A stretch of DNA of 64,000 bases from Mesorhizobium sp. WSM4311 (GCF_002295115.1 NZ_NSFV01000002.1:372001-436000), one strand, 5' to 3'; positions 1 through 8,147 are shown, counted from the first letter of the stretch. Numbers and translations: made by a program. The notes: generated by a model not told the origin, from the letters alone.

Positions 1-314
1 TTCCCGTCAAGTCGGAAGGCATTGCCAAGGCGCTGCTGTCGCCGCCCGGTGCGACGCTGACCGGCATGCTGGTGACGGTGGAGGCCGGTGGCGGCACGGC
101 GGAAGCCTATGCCCATGCCGGTCATGAATTCGGCTACGTGCTTTCGGGCGAGGCCGAACTGGTGGTGGACTCGACAAAATACGGGCTGAAGACCGGCGAC
201 AGCTTTGCCTTCAAGAGCACGCTGTTGCATGCCTTCCGCAATCCCGGCGCCGAGCAATGCCAGATCCTGTGGGTCAACACCACGAAGCCTTCCGAGGTTC
301 GCGATGGCGCCTGA
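1..314 (+). CDS. Cupin-domain transcriptional regulator, C-terminal part (truncated by window edge)
   Basis: The reading frame enters from outside the window (codons begin at base 3) and ends with TGA at 312-314. The visible part of about 103 residues is a single cupin beta-barrel: a GGGTAEAYAHAGHEFGYVLSG segment matches cupin motif 1 (G-x5-H-x-H-x3-E-like), and the GDSFAFKSTLLHAFRN segment matches motif 2. This is the usual C-terminal half of XRE-cupin regulators, whose N-terminal helix-turn-helix would lie upstream. It overlaps the following ABC ATPase start by 11 bases, so the two are probably one operon. A role in sensing a small ligand such as a polyamine or amino acid is inferred from context only. 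Confidence 0.75.
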   Translation, partial: PVKSEGIAKALLSPPGATLTGMLVTVEAGGGTAEAYAHAGHEFGYVLSGEAELVVDSTKYGLKTGDSFAFKSTLLHAFRNPGAEQCQILWVNTTKPSEVRDGA

Positions 315-1389
315 TCCACTCGTCCGGTTGCAGGCGGTCTCCAAGGTTTTCCCGGGCGGCATCGTTGGGCTCGATACCGTCGATCTCGACATTATCAGCG
401 GCGAGTTCATCACGCTGCTCGGGCCGTCAGGCTGTGGCAAGACCACCAGCCTGCGCGTCATCGCCGGCTTCGAAAGCCCGTCGAGCGGCAAGGTCTTGCT
501 TGACGGCCGCGACATCACGGCGCTTCGGCCTTTCGACCGGCCGGTCAATACGGTGTTCCAGGATTACGCGCTGTTTCCGCATATGGATGTCGCCGACAAT
601 GTCGGCTTCGGCCTGTCATTGCGCAGATTGTCGGGAATCGAGCAGGCAAAGCGGGTCGGCGAAGCGCTGGACATGGTCGGTCTCGCCGACAAGCTTCGCG
701 CCCGTGTTTCCGAATTGTCGGGCGGCCAGCGCCAGCGCGTGGCACTTGCTCGCGCCATCGTCTGCGAGCCGCGCGTGCTCTTGCTCGACGAGCCGCTGTC
801 GGCGCTGGACGCGCATCTGCGCGAACAGATGCAGGTCGAACTGAAGCGGCTGCAGTCGCGGCTCGGCACGACCTTCGTCATGGTCACCCATGACCAGACC
901 GAGGCTCTGTCGATCTCCGATCGCATCGTCGTCATGAACAAGGGCCGCATCGAGCAGATCGCGCCGCCGGCGACGCTCTATGACCGGCCTGCGACGAAGT
1001 TCGTGGCGAGCTTCATCGGCACCATGAACCTGCTGCAGTCGCGCTTTGTCGGCCGCGACGGCGATCGTTTGCGCTTCACTGCCGGCGCTCTGCCGCTGGA
1101 GGCTACCTCCGAAACCGGCCAGGCACCCGGCGAAGGTGAGATGCGCACCATCGGCGTGCGTCCGGAGGACTTGCTGGCCGCCACCGAGGCGACCGAAGGA
1201 ACCGCGCCGGCGCGGGTGAACAGCATCGTCTTCCACGGCCGTACCTTGCGGCTGCATGCTGAACTTGGGCAGGGGTTCCCGGTGGTGATCGATGCGCCGC
1301 GCCAGGCCGAGGGGTTTCAATTCAGCATTGGCGATGTGGCGCATGTCAGCCTGCGCCGTGGCGCCAACTGCCCCATGCTGCCGGGCTAG
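304..1389 (+). CDS. ABC transporter ATP-binding protein, PotA/spermidine-putrescine type
   Basis: A 361-residue ATPase of the CUT1/PotA class that energises import by a membrane permease encoded elsewhere. Visible in order: Walker A GPSGCGKTT near residue 40, Q-loop in NTVFQDYALFPH, signature LSGGQRQRVALARAI, Walker B VLLLDEPLSALD, H-loop VTHDQTEALS, and a C-terminal TOBE-like domain (about residues 270-361, with GVRPEDLLA). The ATG at 304 is chosen because residues after it align with the family start; an in-frame ATG at 205 lies inside the upstream gene. The first 11 bases overlap the cupin gene. No permease or binding protein follows, so the substrate cannot be settled here. Confidence 0.9.
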   Translation: MAPDPLVRLQAVSKVFPGGIVGLDTVDLDIISGEFITLLGPSGCGKTTSLRVIAGFESPSSGKVLLDGRDITALRPFDRPVNTVFQDYALFPHMDVADNVGFGLSLRRLSGIEQAKRVGEALDMVGLADKLRARVSELSGGQRQRVALARAIVCEPRVLLLDEPLSALDAHLREQMQVELKRLQSRLGTTFVMVTHDQTEALSISDRIVVMNKGRIEQIAPPATLYDRPATKFVASFIGTMNLLQSRFVGRDGDRLRFTAGALPLEATSETGQAPGEGEMRTIGVRPEDLLAATEATEGTAPARVNSIVFHGRTLRLHAELGQGFPVVIDAPRQAEGFQFSIGDVAHVSLRRGANCPMLPG

Positions 1390-1472
1390 CCTCTTCCGCC
1401 TTCGCATGGTCGCCCGCAACCGCGGGTCTGATCGACATGTGAACAAACGACCATGGAATTAAGTAGGAATTG

Positions 1473-1502
1473 ACTAATCTAGGAAGACATTCCTAAATTA
1501 GT
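1473..1502. promoter_or_regulatory. 13-bp inverted repeat (operator-like) abutting the start of the zinc-ribbon gene
   Basis: Left arm 1473-1485 (ACTAATCTAGGAA) and right arm 1490-1502 (TTCCTAAATTAGT) pair with one mismatch around a 4-base centre. The gap is AT-rich, unlike its surroundings, and the right arm runs into the TTG at 1502, three bases before the ATG at 1505. Position and symmetry suggest an operator or an mRNA hairpin at the translation start. Confidence 0.5.
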
Positions 1503-1504
1503 TG

Positions 1505-1819
1505 ATGCCGGAATTGAGCACCCGACCGCGCCGAAATGTACAAACCCTATGCCTCGCGCACGAAGTGGGGCAACTCATTCGTGTCCGATGCCGGCACTGC
1601 AACATCACCCGGCACTATCTGCCCGGCGATCTCGCCAAGCTTGTCGGTGACATTGCCTTTTGGGATGTCGAACGGCATATGCGGTGCGAGCGCTGCAAGC
1701 TTCGCGAGCTTGATGCCGACATAATTTTGCCGAGCGCTGCCGAGCGCTTGAAAATTCGTGTGAGACGCCTTGTCGAAATCCGCATGGTTCGCCGTGTCAT
1801 ATGGCGAGACGAGGAATGA
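1505..1819 (+). CDS. Small zinc-ribbon hypothetical protein
   Basis: A 104-residue protein starting MPELSTRPRR. Two cysteine pairs, VRCRHCN near residue 30 and MRCERCK near residue 63, have the C-x2-C ... C-x2-C layout of a zinc ribbon; the remainder is rich in Arg and suits nucleic-acid binding. A TTG directly upstream at 1502 is an alternative start. There is no clear Shine-Dalgarno sequence because a palindrome occupies the bases before the ATG. Similar small Cys4 proteins are frequent and uncharacterised in rhizobia; no function is assigned. It stands alone between the ABC ATPase and the convergent SRAP gene. Confidence 0.7.
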   Translation: MPELSTRPRRNVQTLCLAHEVGQLIRVRCRHCNITRHYLPGDLAKLVGDIAFWDVERHMRCERCKLRELDADIILPSAAERLKIRVRRLVEIRMVRRVIWRDEE

Positions 1820-1841
1820 GGAATGCGGCTAGCCCTTCAGC

Positions 1842-2546
1842 CTAGAACAGAGACCCTTGGGCCGGTGCCTGCTGCGGAAACTTGATTTGTGTGGCTGGCT
1901 TCTCAACGACGACCAACGCGTTGTCTGGCGCTGTTCGCTGCAAATGCCGTGCTTCTGCCCAGGGTGCCGTCAGCCAGGCCTCGGTCTCCTCCGACGTGGT
2001 CAGGATTACTGGCATGGCCTTCTCATGGATCGGCGCGATGAGGGCGTTAGGCTTGGTTGTCATGAAGGCAAATAACTCGAAGTCGCCCGGTCCGTCCTTG
2101 ACCTTTCGAACACCCTGCCAACGGGTCCAGAAACCGGCGAAGAAGAACAGCGGCCGGCATTCGTCACGGGCAAACCAGTAATTGCGCTGGATGCCTGTTT
2201 CTGGGTCCTTGTCGCTCGGTGTCGGGCTGGGTTCGGCAAAACTGGTGACCGGTACGACGCATCTATGCTCGACCCCGACAAACTGTTGCCAGTGCGAATA
2301 TTGTGGATTGCGAACGTTGGTCGTGCCGTAGTCGGCCTTACCCTTCATGCGCTCTGGTGGCGTCGGCAACCCCCAAAGCAGTTTCGCCAGCTCACGCTTC
2401 CCGTCTGCCGTGTTGCGGACGACCGGGCCGGGCTGATTGGGGTAGATGTCAACGGAAGGTTCAAGGTTGCCGCTGATATCGCGCAGCGCGCGCGTCCATT
2501 GGCGGACCGCCTCTTGCGTCGTGGTGATGTTGTAGAGGTTGCACAT
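1842..2546 (-). CDS. SRAP (SOS response-associated peptidase, YedK/HMCES family) protein
   Basis: A 234-residue SRAP-domain protein. The family shields abasic sites in single-stranded DNA by forming a thiazolidine link through Cys2. The sequence begins MCNLYN, giving Cys2 after Met removal. Other family landmarks are TTNVRNPQYSHW (residues 74-85), the conserved Glu in VTSFAEP, and the catalytic His in IHEKAMPVIL. The full length matches the family. It is convergent with the zinc-ribbon gene and divergent from the SnoaL-like gene. A LexA box is not obvious upstream. Confidence 0.93.
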   Translation of the reverse strand: MCNLYNITTTQEAVRQWTRALRDISGNLEPSVDIYPNQPGPVVRNTADGKRELAKLLWGLPTPPERMKGKADYGTTNVRNPQYSHWQQFVGVEHRCVVPVTSFAEPSPTPSDKDPETGIQRNYWFARDECRPLFFFAGFWTRWQGVRKVKDGPGDFELFAFMTTKPNALIAPIHEKAMPVILTTSEETEAWLTAPWAEARHLQRTAPDNALVVVEKPATQIKFPQQAPAQGSLF

Positions 2547-2733
2547 GCATCCAGCATTGCGGAATTGGCTTGCGTCCGCAACCGAGGCCGCTGCCCGCGC
2601 TCCTGCAATTCATCGTCACAGAGCCGCGCTATATCGATCGTCCTGACACACTTTGTCAGCTGTCATGTGGGCACAGGTGGCAGACGGGCAGGCTCTTCCC
2701 TAATTGCAGTGCGTCTGAACAGGAGGAACACAC

Positions 2734-3087
2734 ATGACCATCACGGATATTGCCAAGGATTTCACCGAACTCCTCAAGCAGGGTGATAACGCCGGTGCTG
2801 CTGAAAAATACAATGCCGACGACATCGCCAGCTACGAAGCCATGGAGGGCCCGATGGCCGTCAGCCATGGCAAGGAGGCCCTCAGGCAGAAAAGCCAATG
2901 GTGGCAGGAAAACCATGAAGTGCATGGCGGCTCGGTCGAAGGGCCCTATGTCAACGGCGACCAGTTCGCGGTGCGCTTCAAGTTTGACGTCACGCCCAAG
3001 GCCACCGGCGAGCGTGTCGCCATGGACGAGGTTGGCCTCTACACGGTCAAGAACGGCAAGATCACTGAAGAGCGCTTCTACTACTGA
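2734..3087 (+). CDS. SnoaL-like / NTF2-fold protein
   Basis: A 117-residue protein of the SnoaL-like nuclear transport factor 2 fold: N-terminal helices (MTITDIAKDFTELLKQGDN), a central segment with GKEALRQKSQWWQ, then beta strands ending ITEERFYY, the typical last strand. A strong ribosome site AGGAGG lies 9 bases before the ATG. Members include small hydrolases, isomerases and ligand-binding proteins, so the substrate is unknown. It is divergent from the SRAP gene; a small palindrome lies in the gap. Confidence 0.85.
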   Translation: MTITDIAKDFTELLKQGDNAGAAEKYNADDIASYEAMEGPMAVSHGKEALRQKSQWWQENHEVHGGSVEGPYVNGDQFAVRFKFDVTPKATGERVAMDEVGLYTVKNGKITEERFYY

Positions 3088-3182
3088 GGCTGGAAGCTCC
3101 GACTTCGGAGTCGGCTCTTCGCTACAGGATCGAGAAACAAGCATGGCGGCCGAGACGGTGTCCTGGCCTCCATGCGAGAGGT

Positions 3183-3284
3183 TCAAATCGTCTTCACATA
3201 CTCGGCAAGCTGATCGGTCACAGTGCCCCAGCCATCGAAGAAACCCATCTCTTCGTGGTTGTCGCCCGAAAATTCCGCGGTTGC
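3183..3284 (-). pseudogene. C-terminal remnant of an AHSA1/SRPBCC-domain gene
   Basis: Reading leftward, the last 33 codons before TGA at 3183-3185 encode AEFSGDNHEEMGFFDGWGTV followed by TDQLAEYVKTI. This is the typical C-terminal helix of AHSA1-like SRPBCC proteins (GFxxGW...LDxLAxYVK). Upstream of residue A the frame immediately becomes Pro/Ala-rich non-homologous sequence, which coincides with the 5' region of the ArsC-like gene on the other strand. The rest of the gene is missing, so this looks like the scar of a deletion. Confidence 0.5.
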
Positions 3285-3362
3285 GGGCCTGGGTGCTGGC
3301 AAAGCGGGAAGGGCGGTTTTAGGCTGTGGGACGGATTCGACTGTCAGCTTGAGGGACGCGCT

Positions 3363-3710
3363 TTGACGATTACGATCTACGGCATCACCACCTGCGACAC
3401 GGTCAAGAAGGCGCGCGTCTGGCTGGAGAGCCATGACGTGGCCTATCGCTTCCACGATTTTCGTGCGGAGGGGCTGGACGCGAAGCGGCTCGATGGCTGG
3501 GTCGGCAAGGTCGGCTGGGAAAAGCTGCTCAACAAGGGCAGCACCACATTCCGAGAACTGGCGGACAAGGACAAGCAAGGCATCGATGAAAAGAAGGCCA
3601 AGGCGCTGATGCTGGCCACGCCGACGATGGTCAAGCGGCCGGTGCTGGAAATCGGCGATCGGGTTCTGGTTGGGTTCAAGCCGGATGTTTATGAGCAGGC
3701 GGTGAAGTAG
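3363..3710 (+). CDS. ArsC/Spx-family thioredoxin-fold protein (YffB-like)
   Basis: A 115-residue protein of the ArsC/Spx superfamily. The N-terminus ITIYGITTCDTVKKARVWL carries the CxxVKKA motif with a single cysteine, and the C-terminal part has the family segment PTMVKRPVLEIGDRVLVGF with the conserved R-P. The start is taken as TTG at 3363, preceded by GAGGGACG; earlier in-frame codons would read into unrelated sequence. YffB-type members act as glutathione-dependent thiol reductases or have unknown roles; arsenate reduction is not implied by the context. Confidence 0.85.
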   Translation: MTITIYGITTCDTVKKARVWLESHDVAYRFHDFRAEGLDAKRLDGWVGKVGWEKLLNKGSTTFRELADKDKQGIDEKKAKALMLATPTMVKRPVLEIGDRVLVGFKPDVYEQAVK

Positions 3711-3730
3711 GTAGCGAAGCCGTTGAAGCT

Positions 3731-3792
3731 GCCGATCTCCCCCCTTGTGGGGGAGATGTCCGGCAGGACAGAGGGGGGCGCTGTCCCGCCGG
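3731..3792. repeat. Interspersed palindromic element, type A, copy 1
   Basis: An internally palindromic C-tract/G-tract element (CGATCTCCCCCCTTGTGGGG, then GAGATGTCCGGCAGGACAGA and a G-run). Near-identical copies lie at 19697-19753 (same orientation) and 19841-19903 (inverted). It sits between the convergent ArsC-like and DUF488 genes. It resembles the RIME-class intergenic mosaic elements described in rhizobia. Confidence 0.8.
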
Positions 3793-3813
3793 CCCCAGAA
3801 AGTTATGGCCGCC

Positions 3814-4170
3814 TCAGCCTCTCCCGCGCAAATACTCCGCCAGCGCCACCGCGTTGTTGTGCGCCTCGTCATGGGCGCCGTAGAGCAGCGTTACCTTGCC
3901 GTGGCGGAGCAGGTCGCGCAGTTGCGCAACCGCCTCACCATTCCCATCCAACTCGACGCGATAGCGTTTCTGGAACTCCGCCCAGCGTGCGGGCTCATGC
4001 CCGAACCACTTCCGCAACTCGTCGCTCGGCGCGATCTCCTTCAGCCACAGCGCCAGCGCGGCATGCTCCTTGCTGACGCCGCGCGGCCAGATGCGATCGA
4101 CCAGCACCCGCTGCCCGTCATCGGCAGCGGCCGGCTCGTAGATCCGCTTGACCATCAGGCCGAACGCCAT
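3814..4170 (-). CDS. DUF488 family protein
   Basis: A 118-residue DUF488 protein. Family landmarks visible are VKRIYEPAAADDGQRVLVDR with IWPRGVSKE, then LWLKEIAPSDELRKWFGHEP and HGKVTLLYGAHDEAHNNAVAL near the C-terminus. The function of the family is not established. It starts 23 bases downstream of the stop of the M29 aminopeptidase gene, so the two probably share a leftward transcript. Confidence 0.9.
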   Translation of the reverse strand: MAFGLMVKRIYEPAAADDGQRVLVDRIWPRGVSKEHAALALWLKEIAPSDELRKWFGHEPARWAEFQKRYRVELDGNGEAVAQLRDLLRHGKVTLLYGAHDEAHNNAVALAEYLRGRG

Positions 4171-4193
4171 TCGACCTCCCTACGCCGAACCCC

Positions 4194-5450
4194 TCAGGCC
4201 CACTCGCCCTTGCGCATCACCGGCACGCGGCTGCCGTCCTTGTGGACGCCGTCAATGTCGATCTTGTCCGAGCCGATCATCCAGTCGATGTGGATGAAAC
4301 TCTTGTTGCCGCCGCGCGCGGCGATCTCGTCCTGGCTGAGCGAGGCACCGTCGACAAAGCACTTGGAATAGCACTGGCCGAGCGCGATGTGGCAGGCGGC
4401 GTTTTCGTCGAAAAGCGTGTTGAAGAACAACAGGCCGCTGGCCGAGATCGGCGAGGAATGCGGCACCAGCGCCACCTCGCCGAGACGCCGTGCGCCCTCG
4501 TCGGTGTCGAGCACCTTCTTCAGCACATCCTCGCCCTTCGACGCCTTGGCCTCGACGATCCTGCCTTCCTCGAAACGCACCGAAATCTCGTCGATCAGCG
4601 TTCCCTGGTAGGACAGCGGCTTGGTCGAGGAGACATGGCCCTCGACGCGCCTGGCATGCGGCGTGGTGAAGACCTCCTCGGTCGGGATGTTGGGATTGCA
4701 GGTGATGCCGTTCTTGGCGGTCGAGGCACCGCCCATCCATTCATGGCCGTCCGCCAGCCCGACCGTCAGGTCGGTGCCCGGTCCGGTGAAATGCAGCGCG
4801 TGGAAATTGTGGCCGTTGAGCCACCCGGTGCGGCCGCGCAGCGCGGCATTGTGCGCCTTCCAATTGCCGATCGGGTCTTCCACATCGACCCGCGACGCCG
4901 CGAAGATGGCGTCGGCGAGCTTGGCCACCGCGACATCGTCGGCATCGCCGGGAAACACCTGCTTGGCCCAGGCGAGGTCCGGATAGGCGACGATGTTCCA
5001 GTTGATGTCGAAGCCGGTGATCTTTTCCAGCGCCGGCTGGTAGGCCATGGAATTGGCCTTGTTGGCGCGCGCCACTTTTGCCGGGTCCTGCGCCGACAGG
5101 AGCGACGGATCCTCGCCTCGCACGGCAAGCCTGGCGGCATTGTTGGAAAAAGCCTTCGCCATGCCTTCATAGAGCCAGCCGGCGGCGCAATCGAAGCTGG
5201 CGTCGGCGCCGAAGCGATAGCGCGCCAGCGTCATCTCGTCATCGTTGAAGATCGGTGTCACCAGACCGGCACCGGCCTTGTAGGCGTGCTCGACGATGCG
5301 CCTGGTCAGCGGCAATGCCGCGATCGACGAGGTCAGTACGAGATCCTGGCCGGGCTGCAATTGCAGGCCGACCTTGATGGCGACTTCCGCCAGCCTGTCG
5401 AGCTTCACCGGGTCGATCGTTGCGGCAACGCCGCGCGAATGTGTGGTCAT
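4194..5450 (-). CDS. M29-family metallo-aminopeptidase
   Basis: A 418-residue cytoplasmic aminopeptidase of family M29 (AmpS/AmpT type), which removes N-terminal residues using a dinuclear metal centre. Visible motifs: the N-terminal domain with GLQLQPGQDLVLTSS; then the metal-ligand segments RFEEGRIVEAKASKGED, LGEVALVPHSSPISASG, FFNTLFDENAACHIALG and SFIHIDWMIGSDKIDIDG. The length fits the family. Upstream lies a short intergenic repeat and the LysR gene in the same orientation; downstream is DUF488. Confidence 0.93.
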   Translation of the reverse strand: MTTHSRGVAATIDPVKLDRLAEVAIKVGLQLQPGQDLVLTSSIAALPLTRRIVEHAYKAGAGLVTPIFNDDEMTLARYRFGADASFDCAAGWLYEGMAKAFSNNAARLAVRGEDPSLLSAQDPAKVARANKANSMAYQPALEKITGFDINWNIVAYPDLAWAKQVFPGDADDVAVAKLADAIFAASRVDVEDPIGNWKAHNAALRGRTGWLNGHNFHALHFTGPGTDLTVGLADGHEWMGGASTAKNGITCNPNIPTEEVFTTPHARRVEGHVSSTKPLSYQGTLIDEISVRFEEGRIVEAKASKGEDVLKKVLDTDEGARRLGEVALVPHSSPISASGLLFFNTLFDENAACHIALGQCYSKCFVDGASLSQDEIAARGGNKSFIHIDWMIGSDKIDIDGVHKDGSRVPVMRKGEWA

Positions 5451-5537
5451 GATCCTGCCTGCCGTGATGTGAGGTCCGATACCTTACATAGACCGGCGCC
5501 ACCCGCCTTTCCACCGCGATTGCGCTGGGCCAGTTCA

Positions 5538-5590
5538 GGCCATGGCCCCAAAAGCGGGCACCGGTTTTCGAAAAAAGATCATGGTCGACC
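5538..5590. repeat. Interspersed palindrome, type B, copy 1
   Basis: The GGCCATGG ... AAAAGCGGGCACCGGTTTTCG ... GATCATGGTC layout is an imperfect palindrome. It belongs to the same family as the elements at 11467-11515, 25985-26034 and 33938-33986 (core AAAAGTG-N4-CGGTTTTxG). It fills the gap between the aminopeptidase start and the LysR stop. Confidence 0.65.
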
Positions 5591-5636
5591 AAAAGCGACA
5601 GAGCGCCATCCCGATTCCATCGGGACGAAACAGGCT

Positions 5637-6551
5637 CTATGCCGCGCTTTCGAGAGATCCGAACTGCGCCATCGTCGCCTCGATCTCTTCCTTGATCCAG
5701 GCCTTGAAATCCCGGACCTTGCGACTCTCCGTCTTGGCCGACGCGGTCACCAGCCAGTAGCCGAGCCCGCTCTGGGCGCGGATGCTGAACGGCGCCACCA
5801 GCCGCCCGTCGGCCAGCGCATCCGCCGCCAGCAACTGCCAGCCCAGCATCACGCCATGGCCGGCAATCGCCGATTCCAGGCACAGCATCGGGTCGGTGAA
5901 GCGCGCGCCTTTCTGGAACGCGACGGGCGCGACACCGGCCGCCGCGAACCAGCTCTCCCAGTTGATCATCGCCCGCTCGTCGGTGATGGCGCAGGTCTGC
6001 GCAAGGTCCTCGATCGATTTCAGTTTCCGGGCGATGTCAGGTGCGCAGACCGGGAACACTTCCTGCGCCAGGAGCAGTTCAGTCCGCCCGCCGGACCATT
6101 TGCCGTCGCCAAGCCGGATGGCGATGTCGACGTCGGAATGGTCGAGATTGGCCAGCCGCACCGAAGCGTCGATGCGCAACAGCACGTTGGGATGGCGGTC
6201 GAAGTGACGCGACAGTCTGGGCAGCAGCCATTTCGAAGCGAAGGCTGGCGCTGCCGAGACGACCAATGTGCATTGGCTCGCTTCGTCGGCCAGCGCCACG
6301 GCCTGGGCAAGCTCGCGAAATCCAGCCCCGAGGCGGGTCGCGAAGACGGCGCCGAACTCGGTCAGCACCAGACCGCTCGCCGTGCGCTCGAACAGCGCCT
6401 GGCCAAGCTGCTTTTCGGTGCGGCTTATCTGCTGGCTGACGGCGCTGACGGAAACGTTGAGCTCGGCGGCGGCCGCCGCTAGCGAGCCGAGACGGGCAAC
6501 GGTTTCGACGGCGCGAAGGCCGTTGAGATGAACGCGGTTGAGCATGGCCAT
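5637..6551 (-). CDS. LysR-family transcriptional regulator, GcvA-like
   Basis: A 304-residue LTTR. The N-terminal winged helix-turn-helix is NGLRAVETVARLGSLAAAAAELNVSVSAVSQQISRTEKQLG (residues about 10-50), followed by a PBP2-type substrate-binding domain (about 90-295). The start is set at the ATG at 6551 (MAMLNRVHLNGL), the usual start of GcvA-like proteins, rather than an upstream in-frame ATG at 6587. It is divergent from a small ORF and the MFS gene at 6987, which it may control. The palindrome in the shared gap fits that idea. Confidence 0.9.
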   Translation of the reverse strand: MAMLNRVHLNGLRAVETVARLGSLAAAAAELNVSVSAVSQQISRTEKQLGQALFERTASGLVLTEFGAVFATRLGAGFRELAQAVALADEASQCTLVVSAAPAFASKWLLPRLSRHFDRHPNVLLRIDASVRLANLDHSDVDIAIRLGDGKWSGGRTELLLAQEVFPVCAPDIARKLKSIEDLAQTCAITDERAMINWESWFAAAGVAPVAFQKGARFTDPMLCLESAIAGHGVMLGWQLLAADALADGRLVAPFSIRAQSGLGYWLVTASAKTESRKVRDFKAWIKEEIEATMAQFGSLESAA

Positions 6552-6552
6552 T

Positions 6553-6586
6553 TGAGATTTTCTAAACTGGTCCGGCTGAAATCTCA
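6553..6586. promoter_or_regulatory. Putative LysR operator, TGAGATTT-N18-AAATCTCA
   Basis: A perfect 8-bp inverted repeat (6553-6560 and 6579-6586) directly upstream of the LysR start and ahead of the divergent small ORF. Its position is that expected of an autoregulatory LysR site; the protein-site pairing is inferred. Confidence 0.45.
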
Positions 6587-6646
6587 ATTGAAAGACGCGA
6601 GGGAACGGCAGACTTTGTCGTGGGAGCCAGATCCGAGGAGGCTCAA

Positions 6647-6871
6647 ATGTTAAGGCTGTTGTCGTCGCTGAAGGTTCTGTTTGCTGCGGGCACGCCGTCC
6701 GGGTCGCGCGCGCAAAGCGACACGCAGACCTGGCTGACCGATCCGCTGTCGCATCCTGTGCTGAACACCATGTCTGAGCGTGAATTGGGCGACGTGCCGT
6801 TCAGGCTGACGGCGCGGCGAACGGTGCACGAGACCGCTTCATTGCACGCCGGTTTGGGTGGGCGCTGCTGA
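6647..6871 (+). CDS. Small conserved-looking hypothetical protein
   Basis: A 74-residue protein from the ATG at 6647, preceded by a strong GAGGAGG six bases upstream. The N-terminus MLRLLSSLKVLFAAG could be a short helix; the middle HPVLNTMSERELGDVPF resembles the segment seen in small rhizobial proteins ending in DUF1127-like domains, but no DUF1127 is recognisable here. It lies between the LysR gene and the MFS gene, 115 bases before the latter. The function is unknown. Confidence 0.55.
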   Translation: MLRLLSSLKVLFAAGTPSGSRAQSDTQTWLTDPLSHPVLNTMSERELGDVPFRLTARRTVHETASLHAGLGGRC

Positions 6872-6986
6872 GCCGACGACGCGCCTTCGGCTTGACTGGA
6901 AGTCGAACCCGTCGCGCCTCTGCGCGCGCACTGGCCCAACGGATGGCGGATTGTTTCAACGATCCCTGCATTTATTGTGCGCTGCA

Positions 6987-8147
6987 ATGAGATCGGCCAC
7001 CTCAACAGCACTGCGCTTCACCCTCGCCGGCATGATCGCGATGGCGGTGGCCATGGGCATCGGCCGCTTCGTCTACACGCCGATCCTGCCCGGCATGATG
7101 GAGGAGCTGCATCTGTCGCCGGCCAACGCCGGGTGGATCGCGTCCGCCAACTATCTCGGCTACCTCGTCGGCGCGTTTGTGGCGGCGGGCGGCTGGGCGC
7201 ATGGGCGCGAGCGTGTGCTGATGCTGGGCGGCCTTGGCGCCAGCACCATCCTTGCCGCGTTGATGGGGCTGACCGACGCCATGGCCGCCTTTCTCCTCAT
7301 CCGCTTTCTGGCCGGTCTGGCCAGCGCCTTCGTCATGGTGTTCATGGCCAGCATCGTTTTCAGCCATATCAATGCCGCCGGTCGTGGTGACCTGCAGGCT
7401 TGGCATTTCGGCGGTGTCGGCCTCGGCATCGCGATCTCCGCGGTGATGATGGCGGTGCTGGTCACCGAGCATGCCGGCTGGGCCGCGGGCTGGTTGTGGT
7501 CGGCGGCAATTTCGGCTTGTGGCTTCGTGGTCGTGGTGCTGCTGGCGAACGAAGGCCCGCTCGCCAATGGCCAAGACGTCCGTGAACCGGCGCTGCCGAA
7601 AGACCGGTCGCTGATGAAGATCATCATCGCCTACGGTCTGTTTGGCTTTGGCTATGTAGTGACGGCGACGTTCCTGGTCGCCATTGTCCGACAGGGCGGC
7701 GGCAGTCGCGTCTTCGAGGCCATGGTCTGGCTGGTCGCCGGCCTTGCCGGTTTTCCCTCGGTCTGGCTGTGGCAGAAGATATCAGGGCGGGTCGGGCTGA
7801 ACGCCGCCTATGCGCTGGCATGTCTCATAGAAGTGATCGGCGTCACCGCCAGCGTGGCGCTTGGCGGATATTTAGGACCGCTGCTTGGCGGTCTGCTGCT
7901 CGGCGGCACCTTCATCGCCATCACCGCGCTTGGCCTGCAGGCCGCGCGGCAGCAGGCGCCAACCGCGCCCCGGCGCGTCTTTGCCTTGATGACGGCGTCG
8001 TTCGGCCTTGGCCAGATCATCGGCCCGATCGCCGCCGGCCTGTTGGCGCAGATGTCAGGCGATTTCTTCCTCGCTTCGATCGTCGCCGCGGCCATGCTGG
8101 TGGTCTCCGGCGCCATCACATGGTCGGCCGTGCCAAAATCGCCATGA
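6987..8147 (+). CDS. YbfB/YjiJ-family MFS transporter
   Basis: A 386-residue inner-membrane permease with about 12 hydrophobic segments. The N-terminus FTLAGMIAMAVAMGIGRFVYTPILPGMM is the hallmark of the YbfB/YjiJ branch of the major facilitator superfamily (GIGRFxYTPILPxM). The ATG at 6987 is used because upstream in-frame residues are not membrane-like. The substrate is unknown. Divergence from a GcvA-like LysR gene across the small ORF suggests regulated expression. Confidence 0.9.
   Translation: MRSATSTALRFTLAGMIAMAVAMGIGRFVYTPILPGMMEELHLSPANAGWIASANYLGYLVGAFVAAGGWAHGRERVLMLGGLGASTILAALMGLTDAMAAFLLIRFLAGLASAFVMVFMASIVFSHINAAGRGDLQAWHFGGVGLGIAISAVMMAVLVTEHAGWAAGWLWSAAISACGFVVVVLLANEGPLANGQDVREPALPKDRSLMKIIIAYGLFGFGYVVTATFLVAIVRQGGGSRVFEAMVWLVAGLAGFPSVWLWQKISGRVGLNAAYALACLIEVIGVTASVALGGYLGPLLGGLLLGGTFIAITALGLQAARQQAPTAPRRVFALMTASFGLGQIIGPIAAGLLAQMSGDFFLASIVAAAMLVVSGAITWSAVPKSP

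Noticed and set aside
2643..2659. Palindrome CTGACA-N5-TGTCAG between the SRAP and SnoaL-like genes
   Set aside because: Short arms with no second copy; not enough to call an operator or a LexA box.
4242..6482. 746-codon plus-strand open frame
   Set aside because: It is antisense to the M29 aminopeptidase and LysR genes, with no domain of its own.
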